A DNA stretch of 64,000 bases from Strongylocentrotus purpuratus (GCF_000002235.5 NW_022145609.1:30853301-30917300), one strand, 5' to 3'. Positions 46,441-57,884 are shown, counted from the stretch's first letter. Notes: generated by a model not told the origin, from the letters alone. Numbers and translations are program-made.

Positions 46441-46581
46441 AGCTCCAAGATTTTATCGAGATTGACAACAATAAGGTCAAAAACATAATATCGGTGCAAT
46501 GTATAGACCTTCAAACAACCACATTGAGTCATGTTATGACAGTTTAGAAATATCCTTGAATAAACTATCTCAACAATTAAG

Positions 46582-47830
46582 GAAGTATACTTAATAGGCG
46601 ATTTTAATGTACACATATTGCTTTCCATAGAAGACAAAAGTGTTTCAACTCTTCTTAATTTATTCTCTTTCCATGCAGTAGATCCACCAATCAATAAAAC
46701 AATTAGAATAAACGCATCTTTTGCTATTTTAACCGACAATATATTCACAAATGCTTTAAACAAAAGCTTTAACAATGGCTATATTCGAAAATATCATTCA
46801 GATCATATAACAACGATCACATTTCATTTAATACAAAACTTTTTTTTTAAACGAGGATGTAGAAAATGTAATGCATCGAAACATAAATTATGTCAATATG
46901 CAACACTACTTAAAGGCATCGTTTAACAATGTTAAATCTTAGAAGCTCGGCCCTATGTGTTATCATTATCAGTGTCTGTGATATGGTGTAATATTGAAGC
47001 CCTAAAAAAAGATTTCGCTTCAAAATTATCAAGAAGTGACTCCAAAAAGTAAAAATCTTTGAGTGACCGGTTTTACCATACTCGTTTTCCCCAGTAGACT
47101 GTAGTGTTATGAAAACCGTTAGGAAAACGCAAAAATATATCGATTTCCAATTATAAATATCTTGATAATCAGACAGGCGATCGGCTTGTAAAAAATCATG
47201 GAGTTCCTGACTGACCTAAAGGTTTATAATTATCATTGCAGCATCAGGTAAATCCAGGATTTTGTTTCAGAATCTGCGACAAAGTTACCCAATCCCTTTA
47301 AAGAAAAGCGTCATAAATAATGACATATATCAAGAATAGAAATAAAAATAACAAATTATGTATTCGCATTCCATCGGCTCGAAACCTTGGTAATTGTTAT
47401 TTTTAGATACCGCAATGTGTGAACCAACGTCATATGAAATTCGCACAAAAACATTATTCACAATAACTAGAATAGGTTAAAGGCAATATTAAATCAACAT
47501 GGAATGTAATAGATGAAATTATTGGGAAGAAAATAAATCACTCAAACACCACAAAATCTAATGAAAGTGGCCGTGAAATCTTTTTCACTGCCATCCCCAA
47601 CATCATTTTTGTATAAAGGAAACATTTAGTTTTTATAAAGGATTACCAAGCTTAGCTTATGTGGCAATCCTTCTTTAAGATTATGGTATGTTAGTATTAC
47701 AATGTAAGTATTTAACGTCGATGATGTTATAGTTATAGAATCTGTTCATTATCATGATTTATGTTGTAATTATTTTGTAACTTTGGAAAAGGACCATGGA
47801 GAAAAAAAGATAAATCAAATCAAATCAAAT
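46582..47830 (+). pseudogene. Degenerate LINE fragment (endonuclease to linker, then 3' tail)
   Basis: EVYLIGDFN followed by LTDNIFTN and later SDH are APE-endonuclease blocks (46582-46820). After an inserted MITE (46910-47301), ACATATATCAAGAATAGAAA and ATCAACATGGAATGTAATAG (about 47505) correspond to the endonuclease-RT linker. The RT domain is missing. The fragment ends in (AAATC)n near 47815. A sister relic lies at 57885-58330. Confidence 0.6.
46910..47301. mobile_element. MITE with TTAA target duplication
   Basis: TTAA followed by AGGCATCGTTTAACA at the left, and CCCAATCCCT followed by TTAA at the right. The right end read on minus (AGGGATTGGG) resembles the left end (AGGCATCG). TTAA duplications are typical of piggyBac and Kolobok families. 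It interrupts the LINE relic. A related word TTAAAGGGATCGTTTAACAA occurs at 35710 and, inverted, near 8360 in the transposon copies. Confidence 0.6.
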
Positions 47831-47831
47831 T

Positions 47832-47950
47832 CAAAATAACGGTGATCAATCATGATAACAGAACAACACAAAATATTGGTATCCTCGCATGCACCCATAA
47901 GACATTAGTTCTGTTATTGTAAACACAGAATATGACACGAAATATGCCTC
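47832..47950 (+). repeat. Copy 1 of a diverged direct repeat
   Basis: AACGGTGATCAATCATGATA...GCATGCACCCATAAGA resembles 49878-49990 (AACGGTGATCGATTTCAGGA...GCATGCACCAATAAGA). Positions 47950-48520 contain no supported gene. Confidence 0.5.
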
Positions 47951-48524
47951 TAATGTTTTAGCGGCAAATTTAATCTTTTGTTTGAATATCAAATCATATT
48001 AGAACAATATGATATTTACATAATATTGGATGGCTTTGAGTGTGATACAAGAATATATTGACAATATTGAATGAGTCAGAGACGAGTCCAATATTGCCAA
48101 AGTGAGAGCAATTTATTCTAGTATCACACGAAAAAAGGCATATAATATTATTATTATTATCTATATCAGACTGACTAGCGAAATAAAACAAATGACTTAC
48201 CTCGGTAAAAATAGCTTTTTTGTGTGTGTATGTTCGTGTGTGATATCGATTGTTGAAGTTCCCAGATGCCTGAGCAATACGAAAACAATATTGGTCAGTC
48301 ATCTGGGTACTGCGCTACAGATATTGAATACATTGATTTGTTGTACCACTTGGTAGCCTTATATAGATAATAATGGTTGATATCCCAGTGCTAAGTAAAA
48401 TTACATTTTCTACAAATCACAATCAATTTCATCGTTTTGAAATACTTTTCTCTAATAACCAAAGTTTATAAATACACCACTGCAGACTTTTGATTTAAAT
48501 CCAAATGCATACATATTATAATCA

Positions 48525-49708
48525 AAGATAAAATTGAGCTATGGTCATGAAAAGGCGCTGCGAGAGAAACTATCTGGAAGCAATAGGGAAATAGGCTGAT
48601 TATATTCCTACGTATAACACTTGATGTTATGAAGTTTTGGAATGGTAAAAATGAAAACAAATTGACTTAGTCTTCCTGAAGATCATACACACTGCATACA
48701 AAAATGGGTACAAGTTAGTGCACACAAATATTTGTTGCAAACGTTTCAGCTATCGCTTGTGTAGTGGTACGGGCCCATTACACTTGTAATGTTCCAATCA
48801 TGAGAGCATTTTAAAGGAAACTCTTTTCACGAGACATTCCTCCCGTGATAGTTTTCCAAACTAACACGAGGAGAATGAGTTATTAAGCTATTTTTTCACC
48901 TTGACCAGAGCTCAACTTCCCTTAAAGCTTACTTTAATTCAATGATTTGCAACTGATTCAGGCAGATTTATAAAGAGGACTTACCAACTGATCCGATCTA
49001 GAGAGCAGCATGGAACCCAAATGAAGCAGGTGTATGACCTGTGCATACGGGTCTTGCGAAGAGAAGCGCATCGAATGCTTTACAAAAAAGGGGTGGTTCC
49101 GCCCTGTCAAATATGAGTCAGCATTATGAAAGGGGGTGGAAATTTTTAAGCAAAAACGGGAATTTTCCATTCAACACAAGTTTGCTATCTAATATTTCAT
49201 ACCAATAAATTGTTAGAACAGCACCCACCATCGAATTAAATTGATTTGATCCTATCGTCTCAACATCAAAACGTTATAAAAACAAAACAAAGAAAGAAAT
49301 ACAGAACGATAAAATTCGAGAAATGTGCTTTTTTTAAATATTTTTTTTAGAGTTGGTGTTGATTTAACAATTTCTATTTGTTCTGTTTTTTGTGTTTTTG
49401 TTTGTTTCCACTCTCAATGTGTGCCGCTGATAATTTTATCCATGTCAAGAAAACTGCATCCATATGATTTACACTGTCCCCGTATGTGTGGGCGGAGGAG
49501 GGAACGGACGAACGGCACTTTGATCTAATCCAAGGCTGAAATATTGTTTGAGCAAACCAATTTTCGCGAGTTTTTTATTCCGAATTTAACTGATGCTCAC
49601 TCAAACGTAAAATATCTAAATACTTTTAATGCCATCCAGTTGAATAATCCTAAACCCATAATTTCATGAGAAAAAAGTCTTTGCTTTTTTTTGGATACAC
49701 ACTGTAGC
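48525..49708 (+). repeat. Left arm of a second large inverted repeat
   Basis: This segment is the diverged reverse complement of 62853-64000. Shared words include TGTCAAGAAAACTGCATCCA/CTGACATGG (inverted), GATCCGATCTAGAGAGCAG-type sequence (about 48990-49010, matching 63540-63556) and GGAATTTTCCATTCAACACA (49150-49169). The inner end of both arms is GATAC(A/G)CACTGT. No coding gene recognised; a non-autonomous DNA transposon is possible. Confidence 0.7.
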
Positions 49709-49877
49709 TGTGTCTGTAAAATGAGTTGGACACGAGGCGTCATTTTCAATTAAAAGATCGAGCATGCGATATTTATCTACTGGGTGCAAGCTAAATAATT
49801 ATTTACAACAATTTAAATATTACTTTAATAAAATTTACTAAAAACAACAGGAAGCGACGTCATCCTGATACAAATTA

Positions 49878-49990
49878 ACGGTGATCGATTTCAGGAAAAC
49901 AAACCAACACAAAGTAGTTGTATACTTGCATGCACCAATAAGATAATAACTCCTTTATTTTAAGAGCGAAATGTGACTGTGTAGACCTAC
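49878..49990 (+). repeat. Copy 2 of the diverged direct repeat
   Basis: See 47832-47950. It lies just after the inverted-repeat arm and before LINE-B. Confidence 0.5.
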
Positions 49991-50576
49991 GTCAAACCAA
50001 TGACGCCTGTGTGCAATAAACATTACAGTAGTCCAGAATCTGGCCGGTTCTTCATATTATATTCCCTATTATGTACCTCTCTTTAGTCTGTTGAAGAAAT
50101 CTATTCATCTGATTGGTCGATATTGGATTCGTGATTTTAGCCATGCCCGCCTACCGGTCAATAGTTTTTAAAAAGATGCTCGCAAGCCCGCCTAACGGGC
50201 CGCATAAATAATTTTTTTCAGAGATCCCCATTGGTTAACGTGTAAATAGTTTCTTTGTGCGAGCACGGATACCATACAGTGCTTTTAGTCTGCGATTCCC
50301 GAATGATCGTAACATTCATGCAACTTTCCAGCGAAGATTTACAGATAGTGTCTCAGATTTTCTGTTATTTTTTTACCAGTCTTTAATCAAGAAAATTCTT
50401 TGTAGATGTGTTTGTGAATTCGATATATAGAAGTAAGAACGTAAATTTTGCACCTCTCTAAAAGCTCAGAGAATTATCGTCAATTTTGGACACCAATTGT
50501 AAGAATCCGACGTGTTTGCATCAACAATATTACAAAGAGTTATCTGTGAACTATCTGTGAACCTAACATCGACCAA

Positions 50577-51545
50577 ATGGAACCTCAAAAGCAGAAATTA
50601 AGGTCGACTTCGAGGTCTGCAATTTCGAAGCACAGTGCACAGGTCCACGTACACGGTACACGCCAACACGCAGGGCTTTCAAAAAGCCCGCCAAATACTA
50701 CCACACGAAGCCCGCCACGGAGCCCCGCCAGCGCAACCGGCACCCTACCGAAGGTCCCAGAGGCAGCCGTCGTTTCACCTGCTGACCACTCTGACCATGA
50801 AGAAGTAGTTACTCCAGCCTCACCATCCCCAGATGCAGGGCTTCAACAGACGGAAGAAACAGATATTCGTCTCCGACGAGAAGATGTGGCGGAGTACTTC
50901 GAAAAAGCAACGCAGAACTTCGAAGCGATGATCCGTTCGACGATGGATACATTCCTGTCCAAGCTGCATGATGTTGAAGCCAACATGGCCGCCTCCATTG
51001 AATTCGAACGCGAACGTATCAACGATCTCCAAGATAATCAGGATCGCATGGAGAAGAAAATTCACGACATGGAGAATGAGATAACCCATCTGAAGTCGGA
51101 GGTAGAAATCCACACCATTGCAGCAAATAAAAATGAAAGGTTCTCACGTAGAAATAACGTGAGATTGATTGGAATGCCCGAACCACAGGAAAGCCAACGT
51201 GAGGATTGCATCCAGATCACCGAAGACATCTTCAAAACCAAGTTTGGAATCCAGAACAAAGTTGAAAGAGCCCACCGAGATGGAAGAAAGTACGATCAAG
51301 GTAAATCACGTCACAACCTTATCAAATTCCTCTCGTACAGAGATAAGGTCGAATTGATGCGCAACACCAGAAATATTCTCACAGGTGAACGTTATTTTAT
51401 CACCGATGATCTAACACCACTTGACCTGAAAGAAAAACAGAAATGGGTAAAGCAAGCCCAAGAGCTGTACAAATCTGGGGTCAAGCTCAGATTTTATGCT
51501 GGAAAATGGCGACAGCTCGGTGGTACTCTATACAAATTTGACTGA
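50577..51545 (+). CDS. LINE-B ORF1 protein, 322 aa
   Basis: Residues 1-90 are basic and Ser/Thr/Pro-rich, as in RNA-binding leaders. About 100-190 is a coiled coil (RINDLQDNQDRMEKKIHDME). At about 190 comes ERFSRRNNVRLIGMPEP, the hallmark start of the L1-type ORF1 RRM domain, followed by KVERAHRDGRK and RHNLIKFLSYRDKVELM. The C-terminal part (ADDLTPLDLKEKQKW-like helix and LYKSGVKLRFYAGKW) resembles the C-terminal domain of this family. The ATG ends the leader at ACCAAATGG, a good initiation context. GC content is above that of ORF2. Confidence 0.85.
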   Translation: MEPQKQKLRSTSRSAISKHSAQVHVHGTRQHAGLSKSPPNTTTRSPPRSPASATGTLPKVPEAAVVSPADHSDHEEVVTPASPSPDAGLQQTEETDIRLRREDVAEYFEKATQNFEAMIRSTMDTFLSKLHDVEANMAASIEFERERINDLQDNQDRMEKKIHDMENEITHLKSEVEIHTIAANKNERFSRRNNVRLIGMPEPQESQREDCIQITEDIFKTKFGIQNKVERAHRDGRKYDQGKSRHNLIKFLSYRDKVELMRNTRNILTGERYFITDDLTPLDLKEKQKWVKQAQELYKSGVKLRFYAGKWRQLGGTLYKFD

Positions 51546-53128
51546 GTTAATTTAGAGTTGAAATTTATGATGATCTTTGTCCTGACAACGGTTGATGCAT
51601 GATAAACAAACAAAAAACACAGACATCACGTTACTGAATATATTATTGGTTTGCATTTGTATTTGCACACTGATTATAATGTACCGGTGTGTTTGATTTT
51701 AAACACATGAATGTTTATATTATGTTATGTGGTTTACCATTTTTATGCGTATGGTATACACTCATTATGTTCATACCCATATACTTGTTGAGTGTATAAG
51801 TCTGATTTTTAATAAACATGATTTTTAGTATTCATGAAATATTTGATGAATCGAACTACACACACTGTAATATAAATATTATTTTACACTTGTAGGGTTA
51901 TCGGAATCACTGAAAATGCACATAAATGGAATTGTTGACGTGATTTTGTGTATAATTATACGCGTGCTGGTACACATGACCAATTTCTTGTAATTTTGTT
52001 TGAACTTAGACACACGACCTACATGTTAATGAATTGAACTAGCTTTATTGTTGTAAACACGGCTCACTGGTCATTTCTTCTTGTCCATGTCTGTAAAGTT
52101 ATTGTTTTTTATTATTTTTTTTTATTATTGTCCCAGACACGGACGTACGGACTGCAAGCATGAAGACGATTAAACTGTGGAATTGCATTATATTACACTG
52201 CGACAGCTGTTGGTATTGATCAACCCTCACTGTTAGAGACTGCATGGGTAGACACAATGGGGTTCGTCTTCGTGCTTGCAAAACCGTGCGCATACATTCT
52301 ACGTCTTTATTTTTACGCTACCTTGATTATATGCCTTTTACTCTGCTTTCATAAAACTCTTGTGATATTCAGTTACGTGTAATATCACTCCATAATGTAT
52401 TCAAATTCAAATTATATGACTTGTGTTCGAGCAACTGTACACATTTATATTATTCATCTTGTTGTAATTTGTATTCCGCTTGAACTCAGTTACTGGCATT
52501 CATGTACTTACTTATACGAACTATGATAACATAATTTGTATGGGTGGGTGCATGAGTGCTTGTTATTGTCAACACGGTTCACTGATTTTGTTTGTGTTTT
52601 ATACATACACTGTACACATTATGTATGCATGCATGCATGCAAGGCACGCGTTGGGTTGCACACATGATATAACCGTTCAAGTCCATTATATTCCAAGACC
52701 ATTGCTCCATTACCTCTTTTGGAGACCTGGTAGGAACGATCCTGATGATCTTCATGTGTGCAACCCGACGCGTTTAGAATTTTGTTTGTTTTTTCTACTT
52801 TTTTTTCTTTATTGTTGCTGTTATTTCAATATTTCGATGCTACTCTCTCACTCATGTAAAATCACTTTATGATGTTAAAATATAAGCCATATGCTCGTAT
52901 TGTTCAGTTAATATAATATTTTGTCCTTAATTGTTTACTTTTGGATAAAATGCAAGAGACTTGCAATTTTTTTGTTGTTGTTGTTTATTTTGGCGCTAAA
53001 TATGTTGAAGAATTTATTCTTTCCTTTTTCTCTTCCCCTTCACTATTCTTCTTTCTATTGCACTCCACTAACTTGCACTCCGCGCAAAAGCCTCTCTCTT
53101 TCAAACATTATATTAGGTTCACATCTAA
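51546..53128 (+). other. LINE-B ORF1-ORF2 spacer
   Basis: No gene seen. Features: GCATGCATGCATGCAAGG alternating repeat (52626-52643), a GT-rich leader, and a pyrimidine-rich stretch (53010-53110) just before ORF2. LINE-A also has pyrimidine-rich sequence in front of ORF2. The 130-aa ORF at 52480-52872 has no recognisable features. Confidence 0.5.
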
Positions 53129-56110
53129 ATGAATAATCATGATTTGTTACATGACCAGTCTCTAATTGAACACGATAGTGACTATTTTACTATTGATGAA
53201 TTTATTGCGAAAATTAAGATTACACTAAACCAATTTAATCATGAATTGAATAAAGGTAGTAATAATGATATTGATAATTTCAGTTTAATTCACTTTAATG
53301 CTCGTAGTTTGAATAAAAGTTATGATGATTTAAACACACTTTTTTCTGTAATTTCTGGGTTTAATTTTTCTGTAATAGGTGTCACTGAAACGTGGCTTAA
53401 CGCAAACTCCCCTCCTGTATTTAATTTTGATAATTATACTATGGTCCGTGCTGACCGCAAAGAAGGTAGAGGTGGCGGTGTAGCTATTTATTTACGTAAT
53501 CAGTTAAATATTCAAATACGACATGATATTCATATTGAAGGTGCAGAGGACATTTTTGTTGAAGTTATAAATGATTTTGGTAAAAATATTTTAATAGGCG
53601 TAGTTTATAGACCTCCTAATAATCAGATAGAGACATTTTTAGATAATTTAGATGAATCTCTTCATACCATAATTGGTGAAAATAAAGATGTTTATTTAAT
53701 GGGAGATTATAACATAAACATTTTACCTCCTCTTCATAATAATAGTTTGAAATTAAATAACATTCTATTATCTTACTCGTTGCATCCTCATATTAATAAA
53801 CCCACACGGATTTCGAAAACATCATCAACCTTAATTGATAATATATTCTCAAATAATGTTAATAAGGAATGTTTAAATGGTATTTTGTATTATGATATAT
53901 CTGACCACTTGCCTATTTTTAGTATTATTAAGCAGACAATTAATGTTCATAGATTCTTGAACAATACACTAAAAATGCATAGAAAAGAAAATTCTTCTAA
54001 TATTGATTCTTTAAATATTGATTTATGTCAAAAGCAATGGCTCGATGTATTTGAGGAAAATGATGTTGATAAGGCTTACGAAAAATTTAATCATAAGCTA
54101 CAAAAGTATTATGATAAAAATATTCCACTTGTTCGAACAAAATATAAAAAAGTTAAAAATCCATGGATCACTAAAGGAATTTTAAAGTCGATAAAAACTA
54201 GAAATAAACTTTATAAGAAAAGTCTTAAAAAGATGAGTGATGAGAATTGTAGCAAGTATAACATTTATAGAAATAAATTAACTTCAATAATTCGACTTTC
54301 ACGTAAATTACATTATTCAAATAAAATAGACATGAATAAGACAAGTAATGCTTCAATATGGCAAATTGTTAAAGATATGATTGGTTCTAAAAATAATACT
54401 CCTAAATCATTTTTTAAAGATGGTCAGGAAATAAATAATCCAGTAAAAATTGCAAATATGTTCAATTCATATTTTAATGATATAGGTCCAAATTTAGCAT
54501 CAGAATTTAATATTGATCAAAATAGTTATAAACAATATTTGGATGAACCAATTTATAAATCTTTATTTTTACGACCAACATCCTCTCACGAAATTATTAA
54601 AGTTGTACAGTCTTTAAAATCCACTAAATCTACTGGTTATGATGGGATAAGTGTGAATCTTTTGAAAAAAATTATTTATAATATTGTCTCTCCAATAACA
54701 TATATTTTTAATTTATCGATCACACTTGGTGTTTGTCCAAATATATTGAAAATTTCTAAAATAATCCCAATATATAAAAAAGATGATTCTTCATTAGTAA
54801 ATAATTATCGTCCTATTTCCCTTTTACCGGCTGTCTCAAAAATTCTTGAAAAAATTATTTATGAACGACTTTATGATTTTTTAAATAGTAATGATTTACT
54901 TGTTCCTAATCAGTTTGGTTTTAGAAAGCATCATTCGACAGATCATGCAAATATTCAACTTTATGATAAAATTATTACATCATTGGCTAATAAGGAACAC
55001 AGTGTAGGCATTTTTATGGACCTGAGTAAGGCATTTGATACTATTGATCATAAAATATTGATTGATAAATTACAATTTTATGGAGTAAGGGGTATTGCTT
55101 TATCATGGTTTAAAAATTATTTGTTAAATAGAGAACAGTATGTATACTTTCAATCTAAAGAGTCGAGTAGATTACCTATAACTTGTGGCGTCCCTCAGGG
55201 ATCGATTCTAGGTCCTTTATTATTTTTGTTATACGTTAATGATATTGTAAAATCATCTAAACTTTTAACATTTATATTGTATGCAGACGACACTAATGTA
55301 TTTTATTCTCATACAAATTTAGACACACTTACGTCAATCTTAAATGTTGAATTATCTAAAATATATGTTTGGTTTAAGTCTAATAAGTTATCTTTAAATT
55401 TTACTAAAACAAACTTTATATACTTTAGAAATGTTCATTCACCAAAAGTAAATTGTAGATTATATATTAATGATATTTTGCTTTTAGAAAAAAAATTTGT
55501 CAAATTTTTGGGGATAACCATTGATTCTAATTTAACTTGGTCCGATGATATACATAATATATTGAACGCTGTTTCTAGGAACATTGGAATATTATATAAA
55601 TTGAAATTATTACTAACTCCCAAATCTCTTTTTATGATTTATAATGCTTTTGTACTTTCGCATATTAATTATTGTAATATCGTATGGGGAAACTGTTGTA
55701 AAACTAAAATTTATTCACTTGAACTTTTACAAAAGAAAGCTCTACGAATTTGTACACAATCTGATTATTTAGCACACACTACACCTATTTTTAAAACATT
55801 GAAAACTCTCAAAGTAACTGATATGCACATTTTTCAAACAGCTATTTTTATGTATAAATATGTCTCCAACTTACTTCCTAAGTCCTTTCATGATTTTTAT
55901 ATTCATAATGTTAATGTACATTCGTACCCCACGAGGCACTCTATGGATTTTCATTTAACTAACCCTAAAATTGTTTTGGCACAAAAATCAATAAGACACA
56001 ATGGACCCGATGTGTGGAACTCCTTGCTTATAACATTAAAATTATGTACAACACTTGTTTCCTTTAAAGTGAAGATGAAAGAATATTTATTGATAAGGTA
56101 TGAAAATTAG
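53129..56110 (+). CDS. LINE-B ORF2: endonuclease-reverse transcriptase, 993 aa, intact
   Basis: APE-type endonuclease at about residues 50-270: LIHFNARSLN, GVTETWLN, RGGGVAIYLRN, GVVYRPPNN, LMGDYNINIL, STLIDNIFSNN and YDISDHLPIF. Reverse transcriptase at about 480-790: STGYDGISVNLL, SKIIPIYKKDD, NYRPISLLPAVSKILEKII, NQFGFRKHHSTDH, FMDLSKAFDTIDHK (catalytic Asp about 630), CGVPQGSILGPLLFLLYVND, FILYADDTNVFY (Asp about 720-721) and KFLGITIDSNLTW. C-terminal INYCNIVWGN and YPTRHSMDFH are as in CR1/L2-group LINEs. No RNase H is recognised. The coding sequence is very AT-rich. It nicks target DNA and primes cDNA synthesis in this class of element. Confidence 0.92.
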   Translation: MNNHDLLHDQSLIEHDSDYFTIDEFIAKIKITLNQFNHELNKGSNNDIDNFSLIHFNARSLNKSYDDLNTLFSVISGFNFSVIGVTETWLNANSPPVFNFDNYTMVRADRKEGRGGGVAIYLRNQLNIQIRHDIHIEGAEDIFVEVINDFGKNILIGVVYRPPNNQIETFLDNLDESLHTIIGENKDVYLMGDYNINILPPLHNNSLKLNNILLSYSLHPHINKPTRISKTSSTLIDNIFSNNVNKECLNGILYYDISDHLPIFSIIKQTINVHRFLNNTLKMHRKENSSNIDSLNIDLCQKQWLDVFEENDVDKAYEKFNHKLQKYYDKNIPLVRTKYKKVKNPWITKGILKSIKTRNKLYKKSLKKMSDENCSKYNIYRNKLTSIIRLSRKLHYSNKIDMNKTSNASIWQIVKDMIGSKNNTPKSFFKDGQEINNPVKIANMFNSYFNDIGPNLASEFNIDQNSYKQYLDEPIYKSLFLRPTSSHEIIKVVQSLKSTKSTGYDGISVNLLKKIIYNIVSPITYIFNLSITLGVCPNILKISKIIPIYKKDDSSLVNNYRPISLLPAVSKILEKIIYERLYDFLNSNDLLVPNQFGFRKHHSTDHANIQLYDKIITSLANKEHSVGIFMDLSKAFDTIDHKILIDKLQFYGVRGIALSWFKNYLLNREQYVYFQSKESSRLPITCGVPQGSILGPLLFLLYVNDIVKSSKLLTFILYADDTNVFYSHTNLDTLTSILNVELSKIYVWFKSNKLSLNFTKTNFIYFRNVHSPKVNCRLYINDILLLEKKFVKFLGITIDSNLTWSDDIHNILNAVSRNIGILYKLKLLLTPKSLFMIYNAFVLSHINYCNIVWGNCCKTKIYSLELLQKKALRICTQSDYLAHTTPIFKTLKTLKVTDMHIFQTAIFMYKYVSNLLPKSFHDFYIHNVNVHSYPTRHSMDFHLTNPKIVLAQKSIRHNGPDVWNSLLITLKLCTTLVSFKVKMKEYLLIRYEN

Positions 56111-56502
56111 ATTCTGGTCATAATATACTACATGTATTTTGTTTTAATATTCATTGTTTATTTGTATATAAAAAGGAAATTATTTTGATGGATTGAGGAG
56201 CTCGCGCAGTGCACTCTTCACTTTGCACAGCACTCTCTTCACCCGCTCTTTCTTCCTGTCTCCTCTCCTCCTTTTGTAAGGCCGGTATCATTTCAAGCTC
56301 TGCTTACGATATCGGTCTTCTGCATTCTCCCCCTTTTCTTTCTTTTCAAATACGATTAATTGTACTATTGATTATTTATATTTATTTATTTATATGAATT
56401 ACTACTTGTATTACTTATCATTATATTGCTAAAATGTATTCATTGTTATTTTTGTTATTGTTTATGGAAAATGCAGAAATAAAAAACTTGAAACTGAAAG
56501 AT
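56111..56502 (+). other. LINE-B 3' UTR
   Basis: A CT-rich block (56230-56345) followed by AT-rich sequence and AATAAA at 56478-56483. The pyrimidine block resembles that of LINE-A's 3' UTR in position and composition. Confidence 0.6.
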
Positions 56503-56531
56503 ATATCGACTGCTTTAATATTCGAATCATA

Positions 56532-56618
56532 GCTGTTTCTATATTGGCTCTCGGGGACGCCCCGGTGCACCTCGGGGTCATAGCAGGACGTAACTTCCAC
56601 TTGAGCCTATAGAAACAG
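56532..56618. repeat. Inverted repeat around a GC-rich core
   Basis: CTGTTTCTATATTGGCTC (56533-56550) pairs imperfectly with GAGCCTATAGAAACAG (56603-56618). The core contains CGGGGACGCCCCGGTG. It sits just after the LINE-B end. Confidence 0.6.
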
Positions 56619-56642
56619 CGATTCCTCTCATAGCAGTCTATT

Positions 56643-56815
56643 TACTGATTCAAGCCGCCAAAGATGGCGTAATCAACGAAATCATATATACGCTCACCAG
56701 TCCAGCCAAAACCTGGTCGGTCGGCCGGTTCTTCAGATTATATTCCCTACAATTGATTTACATCGCCAAAGATGACGTGATCAACAAAACCATATACACG
56801 CTCACCAGCCTTATT
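56643..56815 (-). repeat. Diverged tandem duplication that may be coding on the minus strand
   Basis: CGCCAAAGATGGCGTAATCA (56658) and CGCCAAAGATGACGTGATCA (56764) start two units about 106 bp apart. On minus they translate as AGERIYDFVDYAIFGGLNQ and AGERVYGFVDHVIFGDVNQ, each followed by a stop. The second extends upstream on minus to about 56925 as an open frame (LPTYLLPAEDGVIITNKAGE). I do not recognise the protein. It may be a duplicated terminal exon or part of an unknown repeat. Confidence 0.35.
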
Positions 56816-56924
56816 TGTAATGATCACGCCATCTTCGGCTGGCAGCAAGTAAGTCGGGAGAGGTCGCAGTATTGTGTTGGTGTGGTTGAGATCAAAATTA
56901 AGTAGGCCAGATTCTGGACTAACA

Positions 56925-57265
56925 TTAAAGTGGTTTGAGCACTTGACTATAGATAGGAAAGTCGTGGGTTCGAGCTTCTGCATGGTACTAATGTCCTTCG
57001 GCAAAAAAGTAAATTAATTTGCCTCTCTCCACCCAGGTTTAGTTTTAAAAGAAATATATTTCTTTTTTATATAATGCTTTGGAAAAACCCCGGAATTTAA
57101 TGGATAAGTGGTGAGAAGGAATACCTTGATTGATGTGTGTATCACAAATTGCTCACCTAGCTATTAAGCAGGCGTAGTTTTGACGCACCTCAAACACCTT
57201 GAGCATATTGCAGCCGTGTCTGGTGGAAATGAGCGCTATACAAACAGCCGATATATAATTTATGT
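56925..57265 (+). repeat. tRNA-derived SINE-like element
   Basis: GTGGTTTGAGCACTTGA (A-box-like) and GTCGTGGGTTCGAGCTTC (B-box-like) are followed by a body with CCCCGGAATTTAATGGATAA and GCTCACCTAGCTATTAAGCA, and a GAGCGCTATACAAACAG tail like that of L2-type LINEs. A reversed relative is at 62440-62650. Confidence 0.6.
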
Positions 57266-57585
57266 GTTGAATTTCCAAAAATGAACCTAGGGCAATTTAA
57301 GTACCCATGTCAACCACCAAGTGATTTATTCGAACATTACAACATAAAGAAAGGGATTTGCATACGGGTAATAAAACTGTGATTTTGTTGAACTCTGGCC
57401 GTCAGTGAACATGCTAGGACAATAGTGTGCAACCTTGGCTGTTTCTTTTCCATTACGACATCATTATAATTTTAGGTTACCCGAAGGGATTTTACCGTGA
57501 TTTGAATTCATTGTTTTTTTTCTCCAAATAACATCCCTAACAAAATTAATCAGGCGACGCATATTAAATATCAAAGAACATTTGT

Positions 57586-57611
57586 GCATGTGTGTGTGTG
57601 TGTGTGTGTGA
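57586..57611. repeat. (GT)n microsatellite
   Basis: Uninterrupted TG units. Positions 57266-57880 otherwise show no gene. Confidence 0.85.
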
Positions 57612-57884
57612 CTTTGCCCATGCAAAAAGCATATGCTGCATGCATTTCATTTGATACATTCATTCCATTGTCTCACTTTAATACTTTTGCGCAAGTCGAT
57701 TTTTGAACTCTCGCAAACAATGCCTCCCGACATCCAAGCGTGAACACATACCACACAAAAATGATACCAAACGAATTAGGATATGTAACACTCTTTAAAA
57801 ACATGTATGATAACATTTCGTTCATAGCTGACTTTTAAAATAAATGACAATTTTTTTTTAGTGTAAACTTTTTTTTTTACTCCC

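Larger units (their letters stand above)
50100..56502 (+). mobile_element. LINE-B: apparently full-length non-LTR retrotransposon
   Basis: ORF1 (50577-51545), a 1.58 kb spacer, ORF2 (53129-56110) and a 3' UTR with AATAAA at 56478-56483 and an A-rich end near 56502. Both ORFs are intact. The 5' end is not precisely delimited; GC-richer leader sequence with ATTGG words begins about 50100. No clear target duplication was found. Confidence 0.75.

Noticed and set aside
47994..48302. Minus-strand frame with a possible donor (GAG/GTAAGT near 48200)
   Set aside because: No convincing acceptor, domain or partner exon; it lies among repeat relics.
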